Positions 24,356-34,828 of a stretch of 64,000 bases of DNA are shown one piece after another. Every line of letters begins with the position of its first letter. Position 1 is the stretch's first letter. A program made the translations under genes and the position numbers. Where the stretch lies: positions 3,668,001 to 3,732,000 of the forward strand of contig JAULSN010000004.1 in assembly GCA_033439765.1 (NCBI GenBank), written 5' to 3'. A model generated the notes under the pieces. The model ran no database searches. It was not told the origin of the DNA and worked only from the letters and a program-made list of their open reading frames with translations. The stretch comes from Lasiosphaeria ovina (lineage: Eukaryota > Ascomycota > Sordariomycetes > Sordariales > Lasiosphaeriaceae).

Positions 24356-24634
24356 CATTGAGTTTTACGTCATGATTTGGTGAAAATGGGAGTTAGTCGT
24401 ACGCGGGGATGGCCAGAGAGACATGAACACGAATACCAATGTCATGACACGATAGTCCATGAAGATTTTCGACTATTCAACGCTCCTCATATTTTAATTG
24501 GGAATAAAAGTAGCTAAAGCAAGTCAAGCGCAGAGACACATGGACATTCGATGATGTAAGGAAACTCTTGTACATCCACGTTCCAAGCCCCTATTTCCTG
24601 TATATCGATCCCGACTGATTTGATGGTCCAGCGT

Positions 24635-25814
24635 TTAAAGCTCATCCTTGCTGCTGGTCACCTTGTTAACGAACCTGCGGAGGACGTTAGCCTTGGTGGT
24701 GAGCTGATCCAACTTCTCCGGCGCCAGACCACCCTTCTTGATGATCCCGTCGAGGCGGGCAAACTCCTTGGCGGCAAAACCGTCGTTCTTGGTGAGTTTG
24801 TCAAAGACACGGAGGTAGTACTCGGCATATTTCAGCTGGGCGTCCTCCTTAAGACTCGCGGCAGCCTTCTTTGCCTCGGCAGCGGCCTCGCTCAGAGAAG
24901 TGCCCCCGGTGAACTTGGCAACAATCGCATCTAGTGACTCAAGGGTACCGGCCACGGCGTCGAGGCCGCCTCCAACAGCGCGGTGTGTGCCAGCCTTGGA
25001 GTTGATGAAGTCGACCAGGTCATCCTCGGAACGGCCCCCGTCGTAGTCCTCGGCCTCTTTGCTGCCCTTGGGGAAGAACTTGATGGTCGGGTACGATGTA
25101 ACGCCGTACTCGGCAGCGGTAGCCTTGCTGTTCTCAGCCTCGGCATCGACCTTGGCAATCAAGACGTTGGATTCGCTGGCAAAGTCCTGGGCCAGTGTCT
25201 CCCATGTAGGGGCGAGGCTCTTGCAGTCTGCATCCCAGTCGTAAGCAAATGGGCTGGCAATTGGGAGACGGCAGGTCCTGGGGGAGGGAATGGCACTTAC
25301 GACCGCACCAGGGGGCAGTGAAAGCCACCAGGACGTTCTTGTCACCGCCGATCTCCTCCTTGAACGACGAATCGGTGAGCATGGAGACAAGGCTCGGTGC
25401 AGCTAGCTTCTTCTTGGACCTGACGCCCGTCTTCTCGGTAATGAAGGCCGTCAAGCTCTCAAGGTCCCGCCCGCCATTGTAGTCGGTTGGCGTCTCGCTC
25501 TTGCCGTCGAAGAACTTCAGCGTCGGGAAACCCTGCACGCCGAAGCGCTTGCCCAGGCTCTTCTCGGCATCGGCATCGACCTTGGCGATCTGAACCTTGC
25601 CGCCGGCCGACTGGAAGGCCAGGGCGAGCTCCTCGTAGACAGGCGCGAGGTTCTTGCAGTGGCCGCACCAGGGGGCGAAAAATTCCACGAGCGTCGGCTT
25701 GCCGGACTTGAGGACAACTTCGTCAAAGTTGGAGGGAATGAGGTCTAGAACGGCAGACTTGGCCGCGGCGACGGCCGCCAGACCCGCTAGCACAAAGCTC
25801 TTGAGCAGAACCAT
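24635..25814 (-). CDS. erp38: ER protein disulfide isomerase, ERp38 type, 368 aa with KDEL
   Basis: Exons 25814-25301 and 25227-24635 give 368 residues. An N-terminal signal peptide (about 1-18, ending AAAKS) leads into two thioredoxin domains with CGHC active sites at 50-53 and 170-173. A C-terminal all-helical ERp29-like domain follows (about 275-360). The chain ends KDEL for ER retrieval. The domain order a-a'-D and the length match Neurospora ERp38 and Aspergillus TigA. The enzyme forms and rearranges disulfides in secretory proteins. The intron cuts the second CGHC motif inside the His codon, so the second site exists only in spliced mRNA. It sits head-to-head with ribosomal S29 across about 750 bp. 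Confidence 0.95.
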
Positions 25815-26562
25815 GATGTGTGAGCTTTGTTGTAGGACAAAAGCTGGGAATTGAAATAGTCAATTGGGAATTCCCTCGGCCTAGATTTCTTAATCTAGAG
25901 GAGAAGGGAAAAAAGGTTTCGCCAGGAGGTTAAGAAAGGAAAGCTTCCGACTTAAGGACGGATGATGCAAGAGGGTGGCTTTGAAATCGCAACCCTTATT
26001 TACAGAAGATGCCACTTTGCAAGTAGCGTTGGTTGGCCTTGGAGCTGGACCTGCCAACCACGCCGAGGGGCAACGTTTGTTAATCCCTGTCATAAGCTCC
26101 AAGGTTTGCGGCTCGCCCCCTGGGGCTCCCCGCCCTGCCGTGGCAAGCTGCACTGTACGGACATTTTAGCCTGGTGATAAGATAAGCCGGTCGTTGGCTG
26201 AAATCCACTAGGGTTTGTACGGATATGAAATTCCGTATTCAATTGTTATCCATCAATGCCGCGGGTTAGGGTTATAGCCCATTGAATTCCCTGTTCTTAC
26301 CCGACCCGCAAATCAAGTGATGAAATTCCAGGTTCCAAACTTACAACACTTCGCCCAAGTATCAAGCCACACCTCATCGCGCCACAAATGAAACAGCCAC
26401 ACGGACGAAAAAGCCCTGGCCCGGGGCCGCCGCACAGAAAAATCTCCCTCCATAATTGGCAACGAACTTGACCATCCAGCACCGCACCAACCGGCCACCT
26501 TCCGAAACGTGAACCCGACGACGACAACCCGCCCACCGGCAATTTTCCAAAAAGTCACCAAG
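25815..26562. other. Divergent promoter region of ERp38 and S29
   Basis: About 750 bp. It includes a telobox at 26266-26274, about 290 bp upstream of the S29 start. A minus-strand open frame at 25890-26153 has no recognisable product and is not called. Confidence 0.55.
26266..26274 (+). promoter_or_regulatory. Telobox (TTAGGGTTA) upstream of ribosomal protein S29
   Basis: TTAGGGTTA lies about 290 bp before the S29 ATG in a region shared with ERp38. Telomere-repeat-like boxes bound by Tbf1-type Myb proteins are established elements of ribosomal-protein promoters in several fungi. Binding here is inferred from sequence alone. Confidence 0.5.
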
Positions 26563-27103
26563 ATGTCTCACGAATCCGTCTGGAACTCCCGGCCCCGTAG
26601 CTACGGCAAGGGCGCCCGTGGCTGGTAAGGACTTTTTCTTTTCCAACCTTTCCCCCCCATCGAAAGCGGCGCAACAACGCGAAAAATAAGACAAGACATG
26701 CACACACATCATGCACGAAAACGAAGGGACACAATTAAACTAACTGCTGTCTTTTTCTTCACCTGCGTATAGCCGCGTTTGCACCCACAAGGCCGGTCTC
26801 ATCCGCAAGTACGGCCTCAACATCTGCCGTCAGTGCTTCCGTGAGAAGTCGGCCGACATCGGTTTCGTCAAGGTAAGCAACGCGAACGGCGTCGGTTTAT
26901 GGGAGTTAGGGGGGGAGGAATCAAAGGGGAAGACGAGGCGCGCGGGGCGAGGGGAGGATGTCCTATCCGCTTTTCCTCTCCTCCCTCTGACTCGGAGACC
27001 AAACGGATCGTGGAGAGCGGGAAGAGGGACGCGACGCGAGGAGAGATCTTGCTGCTAGCTTGCGTTGACGAGACTGACACATCATATTTTGCAGTACCGG
27101 TAA
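26563..27103 (+). CDS. rps29: 40S ribosomal protein S29 (uS14), 56 aa
   Basis: Exons 26563-26624, 26773-26872 and 27095-27103 encode 56 residues: an N-terminal [18 protein letters not shown], a zinc ribbon with Cys at 21, 24, 39 and 42 (CRVC and CRQC), then [14 protein letters not shown]. Length and sequence are those of eukaryotic S29, a component of the 40S head. The last exon is only nine bases, Tyr-Arg-stop; without it the protein would read into the intron at GFVK. Intron 2 is long (222 bp) for such a small gene. A telobox lies upstream, in line with co-regulation of ribosomal protein genes. Confidence 0.96.
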
Positions 27104-28246
27104 ATTATTCGCCAGTTTACCTTACCTAGCCGCTGCACTCGCCCACGATCGATCCGTGTGAGAGCGAAGATGGTGGTCTAGGAAATGTGGGGGAGAAGGA
27201 GCGAGAGTGGGTGGGAGGGGATTGGGTCGGGAAGAGAAAGAAACAGAAGTCCGGAGGTGGGAACAAAAAGGACATTCGGAATCCAAGCCATTTTTTTCTT
27301 TCTTTGGGGGCGCCTGAGATCAACGACCCCCTTTACGTCCCTCTCGCTCTTGTCTCTCTCTCTGTCTCTCTGTGTTGCTTGTGGCTTTAGAGGAGTTCTT
27401 GGGTTTGAGGCTTTCGGAAACGGAAATTTGGTCCTTGCAACTTTTCGCGATATCAAACATGGACAGGAGCGTTTTACCGAGTGAATCAAAGACGGCTACC
27501 ACACAGAGATCAATGGACAATAGTGACAGCATAATTCACGCCCTGTATTATTGTTGTTAATGCCGGCGTCCCTCTCCCTCGCGGACTATCAAAGCCCAAT
27601 CTCCTGCAGTGACATCTCCTGGGCTATTATATGCATGTCTATCCTCCATTCCATGGCTGTAACCGTGAAAGTAGTAGCCTTGTTCCCTCGCTCATACTAG
27701 TGTAATGGACGCTAGCTTGGCCAAGCCCAGTTTGGAATCATAAAAACGGCCCGAGATGACTGATTGACCCTTACGGCCTTGATGTCAACACCGGCTGGCT
27801 CAGTTCAATCGACAATGATTCAAACCCAGCCATGTTTCCTTGTTTTCATCAAGCGCCTATTATTGCCTTACAAAGATATATCGCGTCTATATACTACAGG
27901 TGGAAGGACAACAGTAGAAAGGAGAGAGGAGAAGATCCGGCGAGTCTCGAGCCGACGACTGTGTCACAGGCGCGGCTCCCATATAGAACAGCGTCTCTGT
28001 ATACACACACACAAACATTCGGGTGCCTAGGCGGCGGGGAGGGGGAAGGCAAACCGTCATGCCGTGAGGGATTTTTATATAATACAGTGTCTCAGCAACT
28101 CCGCGCAACCCGCCAACCCTCTAAATGGATCCAAGACCACCCCCGGAAAAAAAAACGATCCGGGCTCCAAACTGTCGTGGCTCGGGCAAGCCCCGGACAC
28201 GGCCAGTGCGATAGCCCTCGCCGTAAAATGTTTATATTTATGGCGT
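27104..28246. other. Convergent intergenic region between S29 and EF-Tu
   Basis: About 1.1 kb between two gene 3' ends. A TC-rich tract (about 27335-27370) and an ACACAC stretch near 28005 are the only visible structures. No coding region recognised. Confidence 0.5.
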
Positions 28247-29678
28247 TTATTTGATGATGCGGGTGACGAGGCCAGTGGCGACGGTTCGGCCGCCCTCGCG
28301 GATGGTGACGCGCTGCCCGGCCTCAATGGCAATGGGCTGGTAGAGCTCGGCCTGCATCTCGATGTTGTCGCCGGGCATGACCATCTTGGAATCGGCATCC
28401 TCGGTTCCTTCGGGGAAGGTGAGCGTGCACGACTCGTCGGCGGACCGGATGTACATCTGGGGGCGGTAGTTTTGCATGAAGCCCTTGTGGCGACCGCCCT
28501 CCTCCTTGGAAAGGACGTAGAGGGAGAGGAGGAACTTCTGGTGAGCCTGGACGGTGCCAGGCTTGGCAATCACCATTCCGCGCTTGACGTCCTCGCGACG
28601 GACGCTGCGGAGCAGGAGACCGGTGTTGTCGCCAGCCATGGCCTCCTCGCACGACTTCTTGAACGTCTCGATATCGGTGACCTTGGTCTTGATGATCTCG
28701 TTGCTCTTTCCGATCAGCTCAACCTCGGTGTCCCTCTTGAGGGTTCCGCGCTCGACACGGCCCGACGCCACGGTGCCACGGCCAGAGATGGAGAAGACGT
28801 CCTCGATGGACATGAGGAAGGGCTTGTCGGTATCGCGCTGGGGCGTGGGGATCCACTCGTCGACGGCCCTCATGAGCTCGTCGACCTTCTCAACGCCGAT
28901 TTCGGGACGCTTGCCTTCGAGGGCGCAAAGGGCAGAGCCCAGGACCACGGGGGTGTTGTCGCCATCGAAGCCGTAGGTGGTGAGCAGCTCGCGCATCTCC
29001 ATCTCGACCAGCTCCAACATCTCGGGGTCCTCGAGGGCATCGACCTTGTTGACAAAGACGACAATCCTCTGGACACCGACCTGGCGGGCAAGCAGCAAGT
29101 GCTCGCGGGTCTGGGGCATCTGTCCGTCCGAGGCGGCAACGACAATGATGGCGCCATCCATGCTGGCGGCGCCGGTAATCATGTTCTTGATGTAATCAGC
29201 GTGGCCGGGGCAGTCGACGTGGGAGTAATGCCGTGCCTCGGTCTGGTACTCGATATGGGCAGTAGAGATTGTGATTCCGCGCTTCCGCTCCTCGGGCGCC
29301 TTGTCGATGGAGCCATAGTCGAGGAAGTTTGCCAGGCCCTTCTCAGCTTGTCTCTTGGTGATGGCAGCCGAGAGTGTGGTCTGGAGGGTTGCGCTAGGTC
29401 AGCAGAGGTCCCCCGCGGGATGTGACGTGCGGGTCGGTCCCCGAAGCAGTGCAAAGACGGGAAAGGGCAGAATGGACCTTTCCGTGATCAACGTGGCCAA
29501 TGGTGCCAATGTTGACGTGAGGCTTGGAGCGCTGGAAGACAGCGGCGTATGTGCGGGAGATGTTAAGGACCGGCGACGAGGTCTGGCGCTGCAGCGAGAC
29601 CAAGGGATTTGTTGACTGTCTGAAGGCGCACCGCGCAGTCCGCAGAAACGGGGCAACCGCCCGCAGCGACGCAGACAT
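28247..29678 (-). CDS. tuf1: Mitochondrial translation elongation factor Tu, 444 aa
   Basis: Exons 29678-29478 and 29380-28247 give 444 residues. The first ~44 are Arg/Ser/Ala-rich with no acidic residues, a mitochondrial presequence. Then comes the EF-Tu core: [23 protein letters not shown] (P-loop GHVDHGKT), the switch I segment ending RGITIS, DCPGH, NKVD and the GSAL guanine-binding segments, followed by domains 2 and 3 to the C-terminal TGLVTRIIK. It delivers aminoacyl-tRNA to the mitochondrial ribosome as a GTPase. The intron separates the P-loop Lys67 codon from the following Thr codon exactly. The ATG at 29678 is the first in-frame ATG; upstream in-frame codons are non-ATG. Confidence 0.96.
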
Positions 29679-30132
29679 TGTGAAATCGGGCACCTGACAC
29701 AGGCACGGAAAGACTATAAAAGAATGGAAGGAGCGGAGAGAGCTGGAATTGACTCGTCCACCGTGGCATGGGCTTCAATTCAATAGAGCGAACACTGGTC
29801 AATCGGGAAAATTTGACCGCCCCAAAAATTTCAACTGGTTCGTCTTGAGCGGCCCACGGACCATACTGGCGCCTAGCGCACTGGTCATGCCATGGATTGG
29901 GCTATGTTTAGTCACGTGCTTTCGCAGAGCGTACAGAGTACGGATACGTGCGAGTACAATTAACGTGACGGGACCATTACATTTCAACAGTGAACACAGC
30001 ACACAGTGTGCATCTCAATTTGAACTTCCAATTGCAAGTTCATTCGTCCATTGATGAACTACCTTACCCACACGCCCAACCTCTTCAACAAAACTGCATG
30101 GCACAAACTCAATTAATCTAGATGACCTACAA
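29679..30132. other. Short intergenic region upstream of EF-Tu
   Basis: About 450 bp between the EF-Tu start and the 3' end of the NmrA-like gene on the same strand. It presumably holds the EF-Tu promoter and the NmrA-like terminator; no specific motif stands out. Confidence 0.5.
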
Positions 30133-31506
30133 TCACGGTTTCCCCTCCCAAACGTCGGCCAGGAAAGGCTCCATTTGAGTAAACTGATAATCCGGGAACA
30201 GCCGGTTGAACTCGTCGCCCACATCCCAGGCGCCGCTGACGCTGGTGAGCATCATGCCGATGGGCACCGCCGTGGAAAATTCGGGAGCTTGTTCGTCGCT
30301 GACGACGCTGTGCTTCCTGGCCAGGATCCACGGCGTCTTGAGGACGCCAGCTTGGAGGTCTTCGAGCTTCACCTTGTCAATGGTGAAAGGACGGCCTGTG
30401 GGCACTGTCAGTCAGTCATTCTGTCTAGCTCAAGTTTTTTTTTTCTTCTTCTTTTCTCTGGGGTGTGGGGGAAGCATCAGGCCATCGGATTCATTACCTC
30501 GAACCTTCTCCCCGAGCTTGACAATCTGCGAGAACGTGACGCGGTTGCCCCGGATGCCGCCGTTCACGGGCCACTCGCCGCCGTAGTCGACGGCGCGAGC
30601 AACTATGGCGGCCGTGTCCGCGGCTGTCGTCAGCGTCATGATGGCATCCTCGTGGCCCTCCACCATGAACTGCCGGCAGTTCTGATAGTCGAAGATGAGG
30701 TCCAGCGGCGCAATGTGTTTGGCCGTTTGGTACGGTGTTGCCAGGTAGTCCAAGAACAGGCCCGGCATGAAGAGGGTGTACTCCAGAACCTTGCAGAAGG
30801 CCGTCAGGAGAACTCCCCGACGAAGAGGATCAATTGCAGAGTAGTGGCTGCGCTGCACTTACCTTTTCCTTCTCGTTGACCTCCTTCAGGTATTCCCGAA
30901 CCACTTCTTTCCCCTTCCAGAAGGGGAGATTGACCGACCCGACACTGAAGTGAGTGTTGTTAACACCCGATGACACGGAACTGTTCGAAATCGCCCTTGA
31001 ACGTGTCGCGGCCTACCTTCCATATCCGTACTCGCTGGGCGCAAAGCGCTTGACTCCGGCGGCGATGCAGGCGTCAATCAGGTTCTTCTGGGACTGACAT
31101 CCCGGGTCCGAGAGGAGCTGCACAAACGACAGGAGCGTGTGCGTTCCGCGCAAGGCCGAGACCAGGGCACCCGTGTCGCTGTAGTCGACCACGCGCCACC
31201 CAACTCCCGGCGCGACCGTGCCGTCGGGAGAAGCCTTCTTCACATCATGCGGTCAGCTCAACCCCCTTGAGCCTGACTGACATGGCGCCGCGGGGAACGC
31301 CCATGGGGAGGAGAGGGAAGGAAGCCACCCACGCTCCGGCTCAAGACGGTTATTTCGTGCTTCCCAGCAGCAACTAGGGCGTCGATGACTTCCCTGGCGA
31401 CCTCTAGGTAGAACAGAGGTTTGTTAGCTTGCCTATGTTTTGTCTCTTGTGTTTTTCAGGAGTATGACGCACGCCCAGAGCCGCCGGCAACAGCGACTTT
31501 GACCAT
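30133..31506 (-). CDS. NmrA-like / isoflavone-reductase-like NAD(P)-binding protein, about 319 aa
   Basis: Six exons: 31506-31473, 31403-31333, 31234-31017, 30944-30863, 30789-30498 and 30395-30133, giving 319 residues. The start MVKVAVAGGSGQVAREVIDAL is a Rossmann strand with the GxxGxxA dinucleotide loop. WRVVDYSDTGALVSALRGTHTLLSF, IDACIAAGVKRFAPSEYGYG and EYTLFMPGLFLDYLATPYQTAK are typical of atypical short-chain reductases of the NmrA/PCBER group. The exon 3 acceptor is ambiguous by one codon (31237 or 31234). Some family members reduce small aromatics and others, such as NmrA, are redox-sensing regulators; sequence does not decide. It is divergent from a Zn2Cys6 gene across 678 bp, so co-regulation is possible. 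Confidence 0.82.
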
Positions 31507-32184
31507 TATGAGTCGGTATTCAAGGCGACTTGGAAATTAATCAGGGGTGGGATATTTCGAGATCGTGAACTTGAGAGCCAGTTACGTGGTCCGTATGAAC
31601 TGAGAAGGGTCTGTACTTGAGTCTCCAGATCACAGACACCAGGAAGCACAACAGCAATTGTTATTTTATATTTACTTTCTACATGCCTACTCTCCCCCTT
31701 TCCCTGAACATCGCACCGCCGCGGACGTCTCTCTTTGCGCAGTGCGAACTGTAGCGCGAGCTGGTGTTGCTCGGTGGCTCCCGTCTTAGTTGACCCATTG
31801 ACCAATCGGCTGCTGAGCTGCACGGTGTCTCCCCATCAGGCTACCATTCGTATGCAACTCCGGCCGCGGAGCCGTGATTGGTGGTCCGGCAAGGGAATCG
31901 TCCACCGCGGCGGAGTTGAGCTAAGTTGAGTATCTCGACTGAGTACCTTGGGGAGCGATGCCTTCGCCATAACCAAGGTAATCTACGATAATAAACCGAG
32001 TAGTTCCCCCTCCTCTCTTCCCTTCCGCCGCGGTCCAAGGCCCTTTTCTTTCCTGCTCCTCCCTTTCCCGCAGCCGTCCGTTCCTAGCCCCGGCAGTTTT
32101 CCTAGCAGTGGCAACGCTTATTCAGTGTGTTTATTATCCGTGCTAAAGAAGAGAGAAAGAAGACAAAAGAGACATGACATCGAA
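31507..32184. other. Divergent promoter between the NmrA-like and Zn2Cys6 genes
   Basis: 678 bp. A GATAA word lies near 31987 and the leader of the regulator (about 32000-32110) is pyrimidine-rich. An open frame continues upstream of the regulator ATG in the same phase (from 31948), but its codons look like leader sequence and the Met at 32185 is preferred. Confidence 0.5.
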
Positions 32185-34828
32185 ATGGTAGAACCAATCA
32201 CACCCTCAAGTAGCAATGGCAATCCCGGCGCCGGCGGGGGAGACGGAGAAATGCAGGCGCCCGCGCGCAAGAGGCGCAAGATCCGCAAGGGCACGCAGAG
32301 CTGCTGGGAGTGCAAGAGACGCAAGATCCGATGCACCTTTGTCGCGGCGCCGGCCGAGTCCGTCTGCGACGGCTGCAAGAGCCGCCGCCTCAAGTGCGTC
32401 AGCCAGGCGTTTGATGACGAGGCCACGACGACCGCCGCGGCAGAAGCAGCAGCAGCGGGCGGCGGGGCTACTACTACCCCTACTGCGTTTGGCAAAGACA
32501 TAGGCACCCGCCTGGGCCGCATAGAGACCGCTGTCCATGACCTGGCCAAACGGACTAGTGCCGTTCTTCCGAGCCGACTTAGTGCAGAGGAAGAGCCCCG
32601 CGGCGGTGGGAATACAGATGCAGCAGTGAGTTGTTCTGTCTTCCGTGGCTGGCTGACTACCTTACCTACCTTGCCCTATCTCACGAGAGATGGGATGAGC
32701 GACATGAAGAGAGAAAGGGAATGAACAAGAAACTAACATTACACGGGAGACCCTCCCCACCCCATCAGGGGTACGAGGTGGTGTCCTCTTCAGAGTCAGC
32801 GGCGATCAGGCCAAAGACAGACACGACGAGCTGTGCCGGACTCTTGTCGCCGCGTGGCCGAAGCCGGACGAGCTCGAGGTGGTTCTCGGGTTCCCCGTCA
32901 GCACGTCTGTGCTCTTCCACGGCGTCATCTGCATGCCGTACGCCAACTTCCTCAGCAAGGGCATACCAACGCCGCGAGACATGCTGCGGCTGCCGCCGCC
33001 GGGCTCGCATCCGGTGCTAGTCGCGCGCGCGCTCCTGTTGCTGGCGATCTTCATGCAGGGCATCCCGCGGTTCGCGCGAGAGGACCTCGGCGCTGCGCTG
33101 GGAGACACTGCTCTGGGCAGCACCGGCTACGGAAAGACCATCTCCCGGCTGGCCGAGACGGTCAACAGGCTGGTGACGAGCAACGACGACCTGGTCGGCT
33201 CGCTCGAGGGCGTCGAGACCATCATGTTCGAGAGCATGTACCACAACAACGCAGGCAGCCTCCGCCGGGCGTGGGTCACGCACCGCCGCGCCATGGTGAT
33301 AGCGCAGCTGATGGGGCTGCACCGGGCCGCCGCCGCCACCGCCGCCGCCGGCAGCTCCAACAACACGCTTATGGCCGGCAGGCTGGTTCACGATGCCGAG
33401 ACGCTAGACCGCATCGACCCGGAGCACATGTGGTACCGCCTGGTCATCTCGGACCGCTACCTCTCGCTGATGCTGGGCCTGCCGCAGGCCTCTATCGACA
33501 GCCCGTACGGCTCGCTCGAGGCGCTCGAGGGCTGCATCCCCATGGAGCGGCTGGAACGGATGGAGTCCATCGCCGGCGGGCTGATTCTGCAGCGGAATAG
33601 CGGACCCAATATCCACGACCTCGCGGCGACGCGAGAGATTGACAGGCTGCTCCAGGAGGCTGCAGCGCAGATGCCGGCGCAGTGGTGGCTGGCGCCCAAC
33701 GTGTCCGACATCATAGGCAAGGGGAACAAGGAGAACTTTGGCGAGACGCTCCGCATCATGAACCAGTTCACCCACTACCACTTGCTAGCCCAGCTGCACC
33801 TGCCGTACCTCTTGCTGCAGACCGCGCCAGGCGACCAGAACTACGACTACAGCAAGATGACGGCCGTCATGGCCAGCCGCGAGATCCTGTCGCGCTTTGT
33901 GGCGTTTCGCGGCTCCGACGCCGTCACCGCATACTGCCGGGGCATCGACTTTCTTGCCTTTATCGCGAGCACAATACTGGGCCTAGCACACATCGACGCT
34001 CGTTGCCAGCAGCAGCAGCAGCAGCGGGTCAGCGGAGGTTCAACTATTGGCTGCACGGCTTCAGTCCCTCACTTCCTCGCCCACCAGCGGCTGAGCGACC
34101 GCGGGCTGCTGGAGCGGACGCTGCAGGGCATGGAGAAGATGGCCCGGGGCGGCAAGGATGTCATGGCCGTGAACATCGCTAGCATACTACAGCACTTGCT
34201 AGCCATCGAGGCCGCGGCGGCTAGCGGCGTTTCGTACAGCGCGAGCGTTTCCTCCGAGGGCACGGGGGAACCGGGCGAGCCCGAGTCTGAGTACGGCGGC
34301 GGTGAGGCAGCAGAGGCAGACAGTGCGCTGCGCATCCGCATCCCTTACTTTGGGACCATCACCATTGAGAACCGCGGCGGCGGTGGCGGCTCCTTGAGGT
34401 CCATGATCGAAGTCGACCAGCAGGGACTCGCTTTCTCTCGGCCTGTTACTGAAGCACGGAATCACATTGTCAAGGGACGGAAGCAGGAAGGAGAGCCGCA
34501 AGAGCCATCGTCATCGTCACAGGCCGAGCTCGCGGGCTATCAGATTGGCCGCCAGTCTGCCAACAGCGAGTGGCAGTCGGTGCCGCTGCCTTCTCACCTT
34601 GATCCCCTCTTGTCAGCAGCGGGAGAGCCCGACTCTGCGTCGGCAGCTCTGGATAGCCAGGGTTTCTTTGCCGACTGGGAGCCTGCCTACGGCGTCGATA
34701 TGGCAGAGACAAGCTTGCTGTTCGTGCCGGGCCTCACGGCTGACGCAGAAGACTGGGCACTGCAAGGCGTGGACATGGCCTTGTTTGACAATCTCATTCG
34801 AGGCGCCGCTGAACCAGCTTCGGGCTAG
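32185..34828 (+). CDS. Zn2Cys6 transcription factor, about 819 aa
   Basis: Exon 1 is 32185-32625; exon 2 ends at 34828. After a basic RKRRKIRKG stretch, the zinc cluster has Cys at 40, 43, 50, 61, 64 and 71 (x2-x6-x10-x2-x6). The 10-residue central loop is longer than in the other regulator here. A 150-residue low-complexity linker leads to a fungal-specific regulatory domain. That domain includes LHGVI-type helices, LPPPGSHPVLVARALLLL, and SDRYLSLMLGLPQ, a hallmark of the fungal_trans middle region. Exon 2 most simply starts at 32810, which keeps phase with the strong GTGAGT donor. An acceptor at 32768 would need the weaker donor at 32606. A CAG-encoded Gln run lies near 34010. It is divergent from an NmrA-like gene; targets unknown. 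Confidence 0.85.

Noticed and set aside
28064..29425. 453-codon plus-strand open frame opposite EF-Tu
   Set aside because: It is the complement of the highly biased EF-Tu coding exon; the minus strand encodes a clear EF-Tu.
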